DNA of 47,368 nt from DASYML01 sp036399835 (GCA_036399835.1 DASWMI010000163.1:1-47368), one strand, 5' to 3'; counted from the first letter of the stretch, positions 32,705-44,338 are shown. The notes: generated by a model from the sequence alone, not told the origin. Program-made: numbers and translations.

Positions 32705-32733
32705 TTGACAAGCCATCATTCTTGTTTTATGTT
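32705..32733 (+). promoter_or_regulatory. groESL promoter
   Basis: TTGACA (32705-32710), a 17-base spacer and TATGTT (32728-32733) form a good vegetative promoter. The predicted transcription start falls inside the CIRCE element, the usual arrangement for HrcA control. Confidence 0.8.
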
Positions 32734-32759
32734 TAGCACTCGCTGACAAAGAGTGCTAA
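32733..32759 (+). promoter_or_regulatory. CIRCE operator (HrcA binding site)
   Basis: TTAGCACTC (32733-32741), nine bases, GAGTGCTAA (32751-32759) is an exact match to the CIRCE consensus. HrcA bound here represses groESL until heat or misfolding stress. hrcA itself is not in the window. Confidence 0.97.
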
Positions 32760-32840
32760 AATGCGGTTGGCGAATATTAGTAGGATTATTTTCCCATCAC
32801 CGTTATTTTATCGGTCAATCGAAAGGAGCATGGAAGTAGT

Positions 32841-33179
32841 ATGGCTACGAACATCAAGCCCCTGCATGATCGTGTGATTGTGCGCAGAATTGAAGAGGGC
32901 GAGCAGATACGCGGAGGGATTATCATCCCGGACACCGCAAAGGAGAAACCGCAGGAGGGCGAGGTTATCGCCGTCGGCGAGGGCAAATTCCGCGAGGATG
33001 GCACGCGCCAGACTCTCGACGTGAAAGTCGGAGACCGTGTGCTGTTTGGCAAGTACAGCGGTTCCGAGATCAAGCTGGACGGCGAAGAGTTCCTGATTAT
33101 GCGCGAGGATGAGATTCTCGGCGTTATCGAGCGCGCGGGCGCAGCCTCCGGGACTGGCAGCAAGAAGGGCGGCAAGTAG
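32841..33179 (+). CDS. groES: co-chaperonin GroES
   Basis: The 112-residue protein is the 10-kDa lid of the GroEL chamber. It has the family start IKPLHDRVIVRRIEEGEQIRGGIIIPDTAKEKPQEGEV including the mobile loop, and VGDRVLFGKYSGSEIKLDGEEFLIMREDEILGVI. The C-terminal Gly/Lys/Ser tail (GTGSKKGGK) is a little longer than usual. The ribosome binding site AAGGAG is at 32823-32828; an out-of-frame ATG one base after it is too close to be used. It is the first gene of a two-gene heat-shock operon under CIRCE. Confidence 0.98.
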   Translation: MATNIKPLHDRVIVRRIEEGEQIRGGIIIPDTAKEKPQEGEVIAVGEGKFREDGTRQTLDVKVGDRVLFGKYSGSEIKLDGEEFLIMREDEILGVIERAGAASGTGSKKGGK

Positions 33180-33261
33180 TCTCCTTAACTGAAGAGACAC
33201 TGGCCGCTTTTTCATTGGCAGAAGCTAGACACAGACATTCGACTAGGAGAAAGAAGAAGAC

Positions 33262-34923
<1,662 letters not shown>

Positions 34924-34946
34924 GAAGCCCTTGCGCAGTCAACATC

Positions 34947-34987
34947 AAAGCGGCTCTGTTCACACGCGAACAGGGCCGCTTTTTTTT
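34947..34987 (+). terminator. intrinsic terminator of groESL
   Basis: AAAGCGGCTCTGTTC (34947-34961) pairs with GAACAGGGCCGCTTT (34968-34982) over 15 bp with one G-T pair, a 6-base loop and a run of T to 34987. Confidence 0.95.
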
Positions 34988-35003
34988 AGTTTTACGCGCA
35001 AGT

Positions 35004-35561
35004 TTATTCTTCCGTGCGAGGCTCGAACCGCGCCTCTATCTTTTCGCCAAGCCTCTTTCCATGTTGAGATGTGAGCTGCGGGTAGGTCGCCGTTTCCGCT
35101 TCCGTCTCTGAAAGCTCAAGCATCTGTTCCACATCAAGGATAGCTTTCTCTTCACCCTCTATCTCCAGAAAGAGTCCGAAGGGAAGCTGGTCCAGAACGA
35201 CCTCCGTCGCGGCCAGATGCCAGGTCTCGCGCCGCTTTTCATAAACGAGCGCGGGCTGATACCCAAGCGCTTCAAGGATGGCGGCCATCGTCTCTGCGTT
35301 TTCAACGTGCGTCTCTTCCTCGCGCTGATGCTTGATGGAGGATGAAGAGGGAAAGCGTTCCTTGTAAGTGAGCAGGGCCTGATGGCCTACGCGACGCAGG
35401 CGCAGCACGCAGTTCTTGAGAGATAAACTGCCGCCACGATAAATCGTATTCTCTTCAAACTCTTCGCCCTCGAACCCCGCACCGACCGCTCGCAAACGCT
35501 CACGCACACGCTCGCGCCCCGCTTCGTTCAAACGATATTTTTTCTCTATCTCGATTCCCAT
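35004..35561 (-). CDS. CYTH-domain protein (class IV adenylate cyclase / triphosphatase-like)
   Basis: The 185-residue protein starts with the CYTH signature EIEKKY. Its beta-strand residues alternate as in triphosphate-tunnel enzymes: VLRLRR, ALLTYKERF, REEETHV, VYEKRRETW, EVVLDQLPFGLFLEIEGEE. Such proteins hydrolyse or bind triphosphorylated substrates (thiamine triphosphate, inorganic triphosphate) or make cAMP; which one applies cannot be told. It is transcribed toward groEL and precedes the ABC transporter genes' downstream end, separated by a heptamer repeat. Confidence 0.88.
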   Translation of the reverse strand: MGIEIEKKYRLNEAGRERVRERLRAVGAGFEGEEFEENTIYRGGSLSLKNCVLRLRRVGHQALLTYKERFPSSSSIKHQREEETHVENAETMAAILEALGYQPALVYEKRRETWHLAATEVVLDQLPFGLFLEIEGEEKAILDVEQMLELSETEAETATYPQLTSQHGKRLGEKIEARFEPRTEE

Positions 35562-35568
35562 AATTTCA

Positions 35569-35645
35569 AAGGTCAGAGGTCAGAGGTCAGAGCTTGCGAA
35601 ATGCTTTTCACTGAACGCTGACTTTCGGCCTCTCATCTCTACCTT
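35569..35645. repeat. AGGTCAG heptamer inverted repeat, permease-CYTH gap
   Basis: Three exact tandem AGGTCAG units (left arm 35569-35593) face an imperfect complement (35608-35645, CTGAACG CTGACTT ... CTCTACCTT). The element fills the gap completely, from just after the permease stop to the CYTH leader. Confidence 0.82.
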
Positions 35646-36997
35646 TCATGCCTGTCTTAACCAGCGCAAAACTTCCGGGATGGATGCACGCTTGCCGTAC
35701 ATCAGCATTCCTATACGATAAACGCGCGCGGCGGTCCAGATTAAAAGCATCACCGTGCACCAGCCTATCAGCAATGAGAGCGCGATCTGCCAAGCGGGCG
35801 GCGTCTGCGTCACGATGCGGACGGGCATGATGATCGGCGAAAAGAAAGGGATCAGAGAAATCCAGAAAGCCAATGACGAATCCGGCGAGCGAATGACTGG
35901 AAAGATGAGCATGTACGCGGCGATTAAAAGAAAGGTGACGGGCAGGGCCACCTGTCCTCCCTCCTGCGTCGTCGTGACCATCGCGCCGACGAGCAGGTAA
36001 AAGGTCGAGTAAATAAAATAACCGAGCAGCGAGAAGATAACGAAGTAGACGAGAATGGACCAGTGCACGCCCGGGAGCGTGGCTTCCATCCCGCTCGATG
36101 CGAGCGCGCCCGCGCCGTACAGTGTGAACAACACGGAGGCCGCACCCCAGACCGCGTACTGCGTCAGGGCCAGCAGCGAGACGCCGATCAGCTTCCCCAT
36201 CATCAAAGGAAAGGCGCGCACGGAAGAGAACAACATCTCGGCCATGCGTGTTTCCTTCTCTTCAATCACCGCGCCGAGTATCGTCTGCCCGTACATGGTA
36301 ATCATAAGCAGGATAAAAACGCCTATCGTCAGGACCAGAAAGAAGCCGCCGCCCGTATCCTTCTCTTCCCCGCGGTCGCTGATTTTAATCGTCGTCACAT
36401 CCAGCCTTCTGGACATCTCGCGCACGAGCTGCGTGCTGATGTGAGCCTCGGCCACGCGCTGCTCGAAGACGGCGCGATTCAGACGGGCTTCGAGCTGGCT
36501 TCTGGTGACGACATCGCCGACGTTCCGCCCGTAGTATTCGACGCGGCTCGTCGCCAGCACGTCCGGCGGGACGATGAGATAACCGTCCAGCTCATCCAGA
36601 CGCACACGCTCGCTCAATTCCCGCTTAACCTCTTCGAGCGTGCGAGAGCCGAGCTGCGCCTGCTCGACCATAAAGGCTTGAGCGTTTGCAGCTCCCGCTT
36701 TTTTCATACGCTCTTCAGGACCGGCGCTCGCAGGCACTGCGTCGTCGTTCTTCCTTGAATCAATTTCGTCCTCGTCATCTTCTTCGCGCGCCATCGCATC
36801 TTGAATACGCGCGTACATCTTTCCGCTCTGGTCCAGTACGGCGAGACGCGTCGGCCCGCCAGCCTTCATGCTGAAGATGAGTGCGGGCAGAACCATCATG
36901 CCGATGGTCATGATGGGGCCGAGGATGGTCAGAATGAGGAACGCCTTGCTGCGCAGGCGCTGCATGTATTCGCGTTTGATGATCGCCAAGAGCTTCT

Positions 36998-37001
<4 letters not shown>
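35646..37001 (-). CDS. ABC-2 type exporter permease (NatB-like)
   Basis: The 451-residue membrane protein has an N-terminal helix after the cytoplasmic MKKLLAIIKREYMQRLRSKAFL start. A large soluble loop (about 50-210) follows, then five or more helices: FLVLTIGVFILLMITMYGQTIL with the family motif VIEEKETRMAEMLFSSVRAFPLMMGKLIGVSLLAL, then ILVYFVIFSLLGYFIYSTFYLLVGAM and later ones. This matches the ABC-2 permeases of the NatB type. Its ATG overlaps the stop of the ATPase gene (ATGA, 36998-37001). Substrate unknown. Confidence 0.9.
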
Positions 37002-37912
<911 letters not shown>

Positions 37913-38114
37913 CGGATGCTTAACCTCTCGGGTGAGCCTGAAAGCGTGAGATTTGAGTTTCAATCAAGGCGCTCAGGCAGGCGTCAGTGAAATTCGGAAT
38001 CTGATACGAAGGAAACTTATCGAAGGTTTATCTTTATTCTTATCCATTATTTGAGCCAGTGTGTGATATTATCCCACGCGTTTTCAGATTGCTCGTCCTT
38101 CAACTTTCTTCAAG

Positions 38115-40307
38115 ATGCCATCTTTCAGAGTATACGCCGGACGCCTTCTTTTTATTGCCCTGCTCTCGCTGAGCCTATGCGCGCAACTCGCTCTCGGCCA
38201 GCAGAAACAGCCGCCGCAGGAAAGCGCAGATGATGTCGTGCGGGTCACGACCGAATTGGTCCAGACGGATGTCACGGTGGTTGATAAGCAGGGCAGGTTT
38301 GTAGACGGTTTACAGCTTGAGCAGTTCGAGCTGCGCGTTGACGGGAAACCGCAGCCGGTCTCCTTCTTCGAGCGTGTCACGGCTGGCAGCTCCGTTGAAG
38401 AAGAGAGATTGGCGGCAGCGCGCGGCGGCGCTCCGGCCACACCCAGGAAGGCCAAGGATAATTCCGGCAGCTCCATCGAACGCGGTCGCACGATTATCTT
38501 TTACATTGACGATCTTCATTTAAAATTCGATAGCTTGAATCGCGTCAAAAAGTCGCTCCTCTCTTTCATTAATAACGAGCTTGGGCTGGATGATACCGTC
38601 GCCATCGCGTCTGCCACCGGGCGTATAGGTTTTCTGCAACAGTTTACAAACGACAAGACGGTCCTGCGCGCAGCCGTCGCGCGGCTTCAATATAAATCTT
38701 ATGACACGCGCGATGGAGAGATTCCGCCGATGGCGGAGCACCAGGCACTAAGCATTGATCTGGGCGACTCTTCGGTCACTGACTATTACGTTGATGTATT
38801 GATTAGAGAGAATCCCATGATGACCCGCAGGGTAGCAGAGGAGCTGGTTAAGACTCGCGCGCGAAATATTCTTCAACAGGCTGCGAATGTGACGGCCAGC
38901 TCGCTCGGCCCGCTCGAAGGACTGATGCGCATCGCCACCGGTGTCCCAGGTCGCAAGCTCGTCTTCTTTATCTCGGACGGCTTTCTACTTGATAGCCGCA
39001 ACTCTACGGTCCATGACAGGCTGCGGAAGATTACAGGCGCTGCGGGGCGCGCGGGGGTGGTTATCTATTCGATGGATGCGAAGGGGCTGGTCACGGGGAT
39101 GCCGGACGCGAGCGAGCAGGGGGCTGTAGACACTACAGGAAGGCTCGCGCGCGCATCCATCGGAGAGGCCGCGGCCTCGCAAGACCCGCTTTTTACTCTC
39201 GCACTGGACACGGGCGGACGCGCTTTCGTCAATTCAAACGCGCTCGCGCCAGGCATCAGGCAGGCGCTCACAGAGACTTCTGATTATTATCTGCTGGCCT
39301 GGCGTCCAGACCCCGAAACGCAGCGTGGCGGTAAATATCGCAAGCTTGAAGTCAAGGTCATAGGGCATCCGGAGTGGACCGTTCACGCGCGTCGCGGGTT
39401 TATTGTCGAGGAAGCCAAAAAGGATTCAAAGTCGAAGAAGCAGAAGAAGGCCGCGAAATCTCCCGATGCGGATTTGAACGCGGCGCTCGGCGATCTCTTG
39501 CCCAGAAAGGCGCTGCCCGTTTTTCTCAATGTCAGCTATATAGACACGCCCGAAAAAGGCGGCATCGCCTACTCTGCTGTTCAACTCGATAGCACGGCGC
39601 TCTCTTTTGATTCCAGTAATGGTGAACAGACAGCCGTGGTTGACCTCCTTCTAGCCATCCTCAACGACCAGGGCAAGCAGGTCCACAGCTTCAAGGACCA
39701 CTTGAGCATCGCAGTTGATAAGACGGAGGCCACAGACCTCGACCGTCATAGTCTCGGCTCGAATTATCAAGTGCAGCTTGCGCCCGGTCTTTATCAAGTG
39801 CGCACCGCTGTCCGCGAGGAGAAAAGCGGGCGCATCGGCAGTGCTATTCAATGGATTGAGATACCCGATCTGACCAAACGCCGCCTGGCGATGAGCAGCC
39901 TGCTGATCGCCGAGAGAAAGATGGAGACCGGCTTGGGAGAGGCCAAGGAGAACCAGCTTGGCAGCAATGCTGCCAGCCCCGTCAGGGCCAGCACCAACCG
40001 GCGTGTTGCCAGCACCTCAAGGCTGCGCTTCGTGACCTTCGTTTACAACGCTTCTCGCGGTCCATCCGGCAACGCGGCTCCAGACGTCGCGCTCCAGATT
40101 CAACTGTTTCGCAACGACCAGCCGATCCTCGTCAATCCGCTGCGTAAAGTCTCGACGAAAGATGTGCAGGATTTTTCGAGGTTGCCATACGCGGCGGAGA
40201 TTCCATTAAACGGACTGCCGGCGGGCCGTTATGTGCTGGTCGTCATCGCGCTGGACCAGACGGCGAGATCAAACACCACCCAACGCATAGATTTTATGGT
40301 CCAGTGA
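38115..40307 (+). CDS. secreted VWA-domain protein of the Acidobacteria type
   Basis: The 730-residue protein has a signal peptide (about 1-28, ALLSLSLCAQLALGQ). A conserved strand-rich region DVVRVTTELVQTDVTVVDKQGRFVDGLQLEQFELRVDGKPQPVSFFE follows, then a VWA-like domain (about 115-350) with IIFYIDDLHLKFDSLNRVKKSLLSF, TLALDTGGRAFVNSN, and SDYYLLAWRPD. The metal site reads DDLH rather than the classical DxSxS. The C-terminal about 280 residues are beta-rich and unassigned. Proteins of this type are multicopy in Acidobacteriota genomes; function unknown. It is flanked by a divergent exporter and convergent serA (19-base gap). Confidence 0.9.
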   Translation: MPSFRVYAGRLLFIALLSLSLCAQLALGQQKQPPQESADDVVRVTTELVQTDVTVVDKQGRFVDGLQLEQFELRVDGKPQPVSFFERVTAGSSVEEERLAAARGGAPATPRKAKDNSGSSIERGRTIIFYIDDLHLKFDSLNRVKKSLLSFINNELGLDDTVAIASATGRIGFLQQFTNDKTVLRAAVARLQYKSYDTRDGEIPPMAEHQALSIDLGDSSVTDYYVDVLIRENPMMTRRVAEELVKTRARNILQQAANVTASSLGPLEGLMRIATGVPGRKLVFFISDGFLLDSRNSTVHDRLRKITGAAGRAGVVIYSMDAKGLVTGMPDASEQGAVDTTGRLARASIGEAAASQDPLFTLALDTGGRAFVNSNALAPGIRQALTETSDYYLLAWRPDPETQRGGKYRKLEVKVIGHPEWTVHARRGFIVEEAKKDSKSKKQKKAAKSPDADLNAALGDLLPRKALPVFLNVSYIDTPEKGGIAYSAVQLDSTALSFDSSNGEQTAVVDLLLAILNDQGKQVHSFKDHLSIAVDKTEATDLDRHSLGSNYQVQLAPGLYQVRTAVREEKSGRIGSAIQWIEIPDLTKRRLAMSSLLIAERKMETGLGEAKENQLGSNAASPVRASTNRRVASTSRLRFVTFVYNASRGPSGNAAPDVALQIQLFRNDQPILVNPLRKVSTKDVQDFSRLPYAAEIPLNGLPAGRYVLVVIALDQTARSNTTQRIDFMVQ

Positions 40308-40326
40308 GGAAAGCTGGCGGCGGGCT

Positions 40327-41910
40327 TCAAGTCAGCTCGATGGGACGCGCCGAGATGACATACTCGTTCGAGCGCAACTGTTCAAGCGCAGCCTTGCCGA
40401 GCGGCGCATCAGTTTCGATGACGGCCATCGCCTCGCCCCCGCGCTCGCGTCTGCCCAGATGAAAGCGGCTGATGTTGACTTGATGCTGGCCCAGCACAGT
40501 TCCTATGTAGCCGATCACGCCTGGCACGTCGCGGTTACGCGTAAAGAGCATGTGTCCGTGCGGAATCGCTTCGAGACGAAAACCGTTAATCTCTGTGATG
40601 CGCCCGTCCTGCGCTGGTCCAAAGAGAGCGCCTGAGACGGTCTGCTCGCCGCCCGTCGTCAGAACCCGCGTGGCGATGGCCGGGGCGGAATCGGCTGCGG
40701 CCCTTTTGTAAGCTGAAGTCACGGCGATGCCGCGTTCTTCCGCGATGAGAAAGGCGTTAACGACGTTAACGCGCGCAGAAACGTGGCGCAGCATCCCCGC
40801 CAGAAAAGCTCTCGTCACGGAAGCCGCATCCATCTGCGCGACTTCGCCCGCGTACTCTATACGCACCTCTCTGACGGCCTCGTCAACGAGCTGCGCATGA
40901 AGCCTCCCCAGGCTCTCGGCCAGAGTCATGTAAGGCTGAAGCGCGATCAACTCCTGCGCGCCGAGCGCGGGCACGTTGACAGCGCCGCGCAAAGCTCCCG
41001 TCAAAAGATAATCACGCATCTGCTCGGCGACCGTGACGGCCACGCCCTCCTGCGCCTCGCGCGTCGAAGCGCCCAGATGCGGCGTAGCAATCACTTCATC
41101 AAGCGCCAGCAGCGGGTGGTCCGACTGCGGTGGCTCTTCCTCGTAAACATCCAGCGCCGCCGCGGCCACCGTCCCTTCTTTGATGGCGGCGAGCAGTGCG
41201 CGCTCGTCAACCAACCCGCCACGCGCGCAGTTGATGATGCGCACGCCGCGTTTCATGCGCGCGAAAGCCTGTGGACCAATAATGCCGCGCGTCTCCGCCG
41301 TCAGCGGCGTATGCACTGTCAGAAAATCCGCACGCGCCAGCACTTCATCAAGCGAAGCCAGCTCAAGCTCAAGGTCCTGTGCCTGGTCCGGCGCGACGAA
41401 AGGGTCGAAGGCTATGATGCTCATCCCGAAGCCGCGTGCGCGCGCAGCCACGACGCGCCCGATGCGGCCCAGCCCGACGATGCCCAGCGTCTTGCCGTAA
41501 AGCTCTACGCCGATAAACTTCTTGCGCTCCCAACGACCGGCCTTGAGGCTCGCGTTGGCCTGCGGGATACGACGGGCCAGCGCAATCAACATCGCCAAAG
41601 TGTGCTCGGCTGTGGTAATCGTGTTGCCGTCCGGCGCGTTCATGACGACTATGCCGCGCGCAGTCGCCGCAGGTACATCAATATTATCAACGCCCACTCC
41701 GGCACGGCCCACAGCACGCAGCCGGAGCGCAGCATCCATCACCACGCCCGTCACCTTCGTCTCGCTGCGGACTACCAGACCCTCGCAATCGCGCACGGCC
41801 TCGCACAGCTCATCAGGCTTTAGCCCTGTCCTCTTCTCAATCGCAAACCCGGCGGCGCGCAAAGGCTCAAGGCCGCCCTCGCTCACATCATCGGCCACAA
41901 AGATTTTCAT
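40327..41910 (-). CDS. serA: D-3-phosphoglycerate dehydrogenase
   Basis: The 527-residue enzyme oxidises 3-phosphoglycerate in serine synthesis. The NAD-binding fold has GLGRIGRVVAARARGFGMSIIAFD. Catalytic residues are in INCARGGLVDE (Arg), DVYEEEPP (Glu) and ATPHLGAST (His). It is the long type with an intervening ASB domain and a C-terminal ACT domain (about 450-527, MLFTRNRDVPGVIGYIGTVLGQHQVNISRFHLGR), which mediates serine feedback in many homologs. It is preceded by a small acidic gene, with a 24-bp inverted repeat in between. Confidence 0.97.
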   Translation of the reverse strand: MKIFVADDVSEGGLEPLRAAGFAIEKRTGLKPDELCEAVRDCEGLVVRSETKVTGVVMDAALRLRAVGRAGVGVDNIDVPAATARGIVVMNAPDGNTITTAEHTLAMLIALARRIPQANASLKAGRWERKKFIGVELYGKTLGIVGLGRIGRVVAARARGFGMSIIAFDPFVAPDQAQDLELELASLDEVLARADFLTVHTPLTAETRGIIGPQAFARMKRGVRIINCARGGLVDERALLAAIKEGTVAAAALDVYEEEPPQSDHPLLALDEVIATPHLGASTREAQEGVAVTVAEQMRDYLLTGALRGAVNVPALGAQELIALQPYMTLAESLGRLHAQLVDEAVREVRIEYAGEVAQMDAASVTRAFLAGMLRHVSARVNVVNAFLIAEERGIAVTSAYKRAAADSAPAIATRVLTTGGEQTVSGALFGPAQDGRITEINGFRLEAIPHGHMLFTRNRDVPGVIGYIGTVLGQHQVNISRFHLGRRERGGEAMAVIETDAPLGKAALEQLRSNEYVISARPIELT

Positions 41911-41923
41911 AAAAGCAGTCTTC

Positions 41924-41996
41924 AGTTTTCAGTTTTTAGTTTTGAGTAAGAGCGAATTGCTTCCGGCTGAAAACTCAAAACTAAAAACTGAAAACT
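41924..41996. repeat. CAGTTTT heptamer element with perfect 24-bp arms, serA leader
   Basis: 41924-41947 and 41973-41996 are exact complements over 24 bases. Each arm is made of CAGTTTT, TAGTTTT and GAGT units at 7-base spacing. The 25-base loop contains a smaller pairing (GAGC/GCTT). It fills the gap between the serA start and the small acidic gene. Its left arm is shared with the half element at 16838. Confidence 0.95.
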
Positions 41997-42003
41997 TCTC
42001 TCC

Positions 42004-42237
42004 TCACATTGGTCCGGCGTCGCCGCCGCGGTTGCCCGCCTCATCGAAAGCGCCGTCGGGCGAGGGCGCAGCTCCGGCTCCGCCGCCGCCGTCCGTCTCG
42101 GTGGCCGGGACTTTCTCTGTCTCTTCCAGGTCGCTCAGGGTTTCCGAGCTGGTCGCGGTGGATTCCGGCTCGCGTCTTTCAGCGCTGGTCTCTCCTGCGG
42201 AGGTTTCGGTTGATTTGGGGTCTTTTGATTCTTCCAT
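42004..42237 (-). CDS. small acidic, low-complexity protein
   Basis: The 77-residue product is rich in Glu, Ser, Thr, Ala and Gly and has no hydrophobic segment or recognised motif. Support for it being a gene is positional. GGAGAG lies 7 bases before its ATG and directly abuts the TAG of pgpA, so it looks translationally coupled to pgpA. Its stop sits right at the edge of the repeat element upstream of serA. It is probably intrinsically disordered. Function unknown. Confidence 0.6.
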   Translation of the reverse strand: MEESKDPKSTETSAGETSAERREPESTATSSETLSDLEETEKVPATETDGGGGAGAAPSPDGAFDEAGNRGGDAGPM

Positions 42238-42249
42238 TTCGATTCTCTC

Positions 42250-42897
42250 CTAAAGCATTAAGCTGGTGGTCCAGAGCAGCGCGACGAAGATTGCCGCGTA
42301 GATGCCTGCGAGCACGTCGTCGGCCATGATTCCCAGTCCGGATTCGAGAGCCTCCAGGCGGCGAATCGGATACGGCTTCCAGATGTCGAACAGTCGAAAC
42401 GCCAGGAAGCCTGCAAAAATGGTCCACAGCCCGACGCCAAAAGGGAGAAACAAAAAAGTGATGAGTTGTCCGACCACTTCATCAATCACGACCGCGCCGG
42501 GGTCTTTGCGTCTGAGGAGCGATTCAGTACGCGTCGCCGCCCAGATACCGGCCCATGAAAGCAGCGTCACAAAGAGGAGCAGCACCAACGTGCGCAATCC
42601 AGCCGCCTGCATGGTGTTGCGCATCAAGCTTAACACGGTCTCGACGTTTGAGACGTTGCGCTCCGTGAGAGCCGGGAAAGGCAAGAGCCGCGCATAGGCC
42701 AGGTTGAATAAAAGATAGATGCCAACTGCTAGGAGCGACCCCAGAGTTCCCGGCGCGACAGGGATAAACCCGACGCCACACGTCGCCAGCGCGAGCGCCA
42801 GATAATCAAGCGCAGAGCGAGTACGCGGAGCCGGCTTGACGAAAGTGGTCGTCAACTCCGTTGGATTCAACTCGTCGCTTGATTCTTTGATAACCAT
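42250..42897 (-). CDS. pgpA: phosphatidylglycerophosphatase A
   Basis: The 215-residue membrane enzyme removes phosphate from phosphatidylglycerol phosphate. The family's conserved segments are present: CGVGFIPVAPGTLGSLLAVG, KDPGAVVIDEVVGQLITFLFLP, FRLFDIWKPYPIRRLEAL and GLGIMADDVLAGIYA, which hold the acidic catalytic residues. Helices surround them. The N-terminal about 28 residues are polar and longer than usual. It is followed at 12 bases by the small acidic gene and preceded by rimO across a repeat element. Confidence 0.95.
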   Translation of the reverse strand: MVIKESSDELNPTELTTTFVKPAPRTRSALDYLALALATCGVGFIPVAPGTLGSLLAVGIYLLFNLAYARLLPFPALTERNVSNVETVLSLMRNTMQAAGLRTLVLLLFVTLLSWAGIWAATRTESLLRRKDPGAVVIDEVVGQLITFLFLPFGVGLWTIFAGFLAFRLFDIWKPYPIRRLEALESGLGIMADDVLAGIYAAIFVALLWTTSLML

Positions 42898-42980
42898 AGT
42901 GATGAGTCAGGAGTGACGAATGATGAGCGAAAGAAAGAAGAGGCTTTCCCTGATACTCATCACTTCATCATCAACACTTT
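42898..42980. repeat. GTGATGA heptamer inverted repeat, rimO-pgpA gap
   Basis: The left arm carries GTGATGA GTCAGGA GTGACGA ATGATGA at 7-base spacing. The right arm (42950-42980) has ACTCATCACT and TCATCATCAACACTT. The outermost AGTGATGAGT / ACTCATCACT pairing is exact over 10 bases. It fills the whole gap. Confidence 0.82.
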
Positions 42981-44333
42981 TTACTTAATGATGCGCCCGA
43001 CGAGATCGTATTCGTGCGCAGCCGTGATTTCAACGTCCACGAATTTCCCCGGGACGGGTTCAAAATCTTCCGGCGCGTCGTTAATCAGCACGCAGCCGTC
43101 TATGTCGGGCGCTTGCGTTTCCATGCGGCCCTGCCAGAGCAACTCGGACTCAGCCGATTCGCCCTCAAAAAGTAGTCGCACAGTCGAGCCGATGCGCCTC
43201 TTGTTCAGCCTACGCGAGATGCGAGCCTGCTCTTTCATCAACCGCGCGCGACGGCGTATAGCCGTTCTCTCATCAACTTTGCCGGGCAAGTCGAAGGCAG
43301 GCGTGCCCTCTTCGTCCGAATAAGTAAAGACGCCGACGCGGTCAAACTCAACGTTGCGTATAAAGGCGAGCAGCTCCTGAAAATCCTCTTCGGTCTCGCC
43401 TGGAAAACCAGTGATGAAAGTTGTGCGAATCCCTATGCCGGGCACGCGACGGCGCACGCGCTCGATCAGTCGCTCAAGGCTGGCGCGTGTCCCGCCGCGC
43501 TTCATCAACTTCAAAACATTGGCCGAAGCGTGCTGCAAGGGCATATCCAGATATTTGACGGCCTTCGGCTCTGTCGCCAGCACATCCAGAAAGCCGTCGC
43601 TGATGTGCGTCGGATAGGTGTACATGACGCGCACCCATTCGATGGCGTCGAGTTGGGCCAGCTCGCGCAAGAGATGGGCCAGAGCATCAGGCTCTCCGAG
43701 GTCTTCGCCATAGCGCGAGGAATCCTGCGCGACGAGGATTAGTTCCTTGACGCCCTGCGAGGCAAGCTGGTTCGCTTCCTGAAGGACTGAGCCAAAGCGT
43801 CGGCTGCGAAAATGGCCGCGCATCTGCGGGATAAAACAGAAGGCACAGGGGCGGTCGCAGCCCTCCGCTATTTTAATGAAGGCATAATGGCCGGGCGTGG
43901 CGAGCACGCGAGGCGTGCTTTCATCATAAAGATAGGTCGCGCTCTGGTTGCCTATGGGCAGGACTGGGAGCGAGCGTGTCTTGGTGCGCTCATCGCAGAC
44001 ACGCGTGATCTCTTGAATCTGGCTCGTGCCGATAAAGGCATCAACCTCCGGCATCTCCTGGCGCAGCTCTTCACGATAACGCTCGACAAGGCATCCGGCG
44101 ACGACCAGCCGCTGCGCCTTGCCTTCGGTCTTCAAGCGTGCGGCTTCGAGGATGGCTTCGACGGATTCCTGCTTGGCCGATGCGATAAATCCGCAAGTAT
44201 TGACAACCAGCGTGTCGGCCTCACTCGCGTCGGTCGTAATCTCATAACCGGCCTCGCGTAGTTGGCCCATCATCACTTCGCTGTCCACCAGATTCTTCGG
44301 ACAACCTAAACTGATAAAACCTATTTTTTTCAT
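42981..44333 (-). CDS. rimO: ribosomal protein S12 (aspartate-89-C3) methylthiotransferase
   Basis: The 450-residue radical-SAM enzyme modifies S12. The N-terminal UPF0004 domain holds the auxiliary cluster Cys residues (ISLGCPKNLVDSEVM, VNTCGFI, VAGCLVERY). The radical-SAM motif is CDRPCAFCFIPQMRG (CxxxCxxC). The C-terminal TRAM domain (about 385-450, IGSTVRLLFEGESAESELLWQGRMETQAPDIDG) completes the family layout. The NLVDSE start segment distinguishes RimO from MiaB. Length is normal. Confidence 0.96.
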   Translation of the reverse strand: MKKIGFISLGCPKNLVDSEVMMGQLREAGYEITTDASEADTLVVNTCGFIASAKQESVEAILEAARLKTEGKAQRLVVAGCLVERYREELRQEMPEVDAFIGTSQIQEITRVCDERTKTRSLPVLPIGNQSATYLYDESTPRVLATPGHYAFIKIAEGCDRPCAFCFIPQMRGHFRSRRFGSVLQEANQLASQGVKELILVAQDSSRYGEDLGEPDALAHLLRELAQLDAIEWVRVMYTYPTHISDGFLDVLATEPKAVKYLDMPLQHASANVLKLMKRGGTRASLERLIERVRRRVPGIGIRTTFITGFPGETEEDFQELLAFIRNVEFDRVGVFTYSDEEGTPAFDLPGKVDERTAIRRRARLMKEQARISRRLNKRRIGSTVRLLFEGESAESELLWQGRMETQAPDIDGCVLINDAPEDFEPVPGKFVDVEITAAHEYDLVGRIIK

Positions 44334-44338
44334 AAAGC

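Noticed and set aside
32830..32877. A 15-codon upstream frame overlapping the groES start
   Set aside because: Its ATG is only one base after AAGGAG, too close for initiation, and groES has purine-rich sequence at a proper distance.
40783..41823. A 346-codon open frame opposite serA, and similar ones opposite P5CDH (12747-13766) and the DUF1206 gene (14699-15697)
   Set aside because: Each is antisense to a gene with intact catalytic or family motifs, and the compositions (His/Arg-rich) are typical of shadows.
41924..41996. Heptamer elements read as ordinary intrinsic terminators
   Set aside because: Genuine terminators in this window (13869, 34947, 46764) have compact GC-rich stems and T tracts. 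The elements have long AT-rich or mixed arms, often large loops and no T tract.
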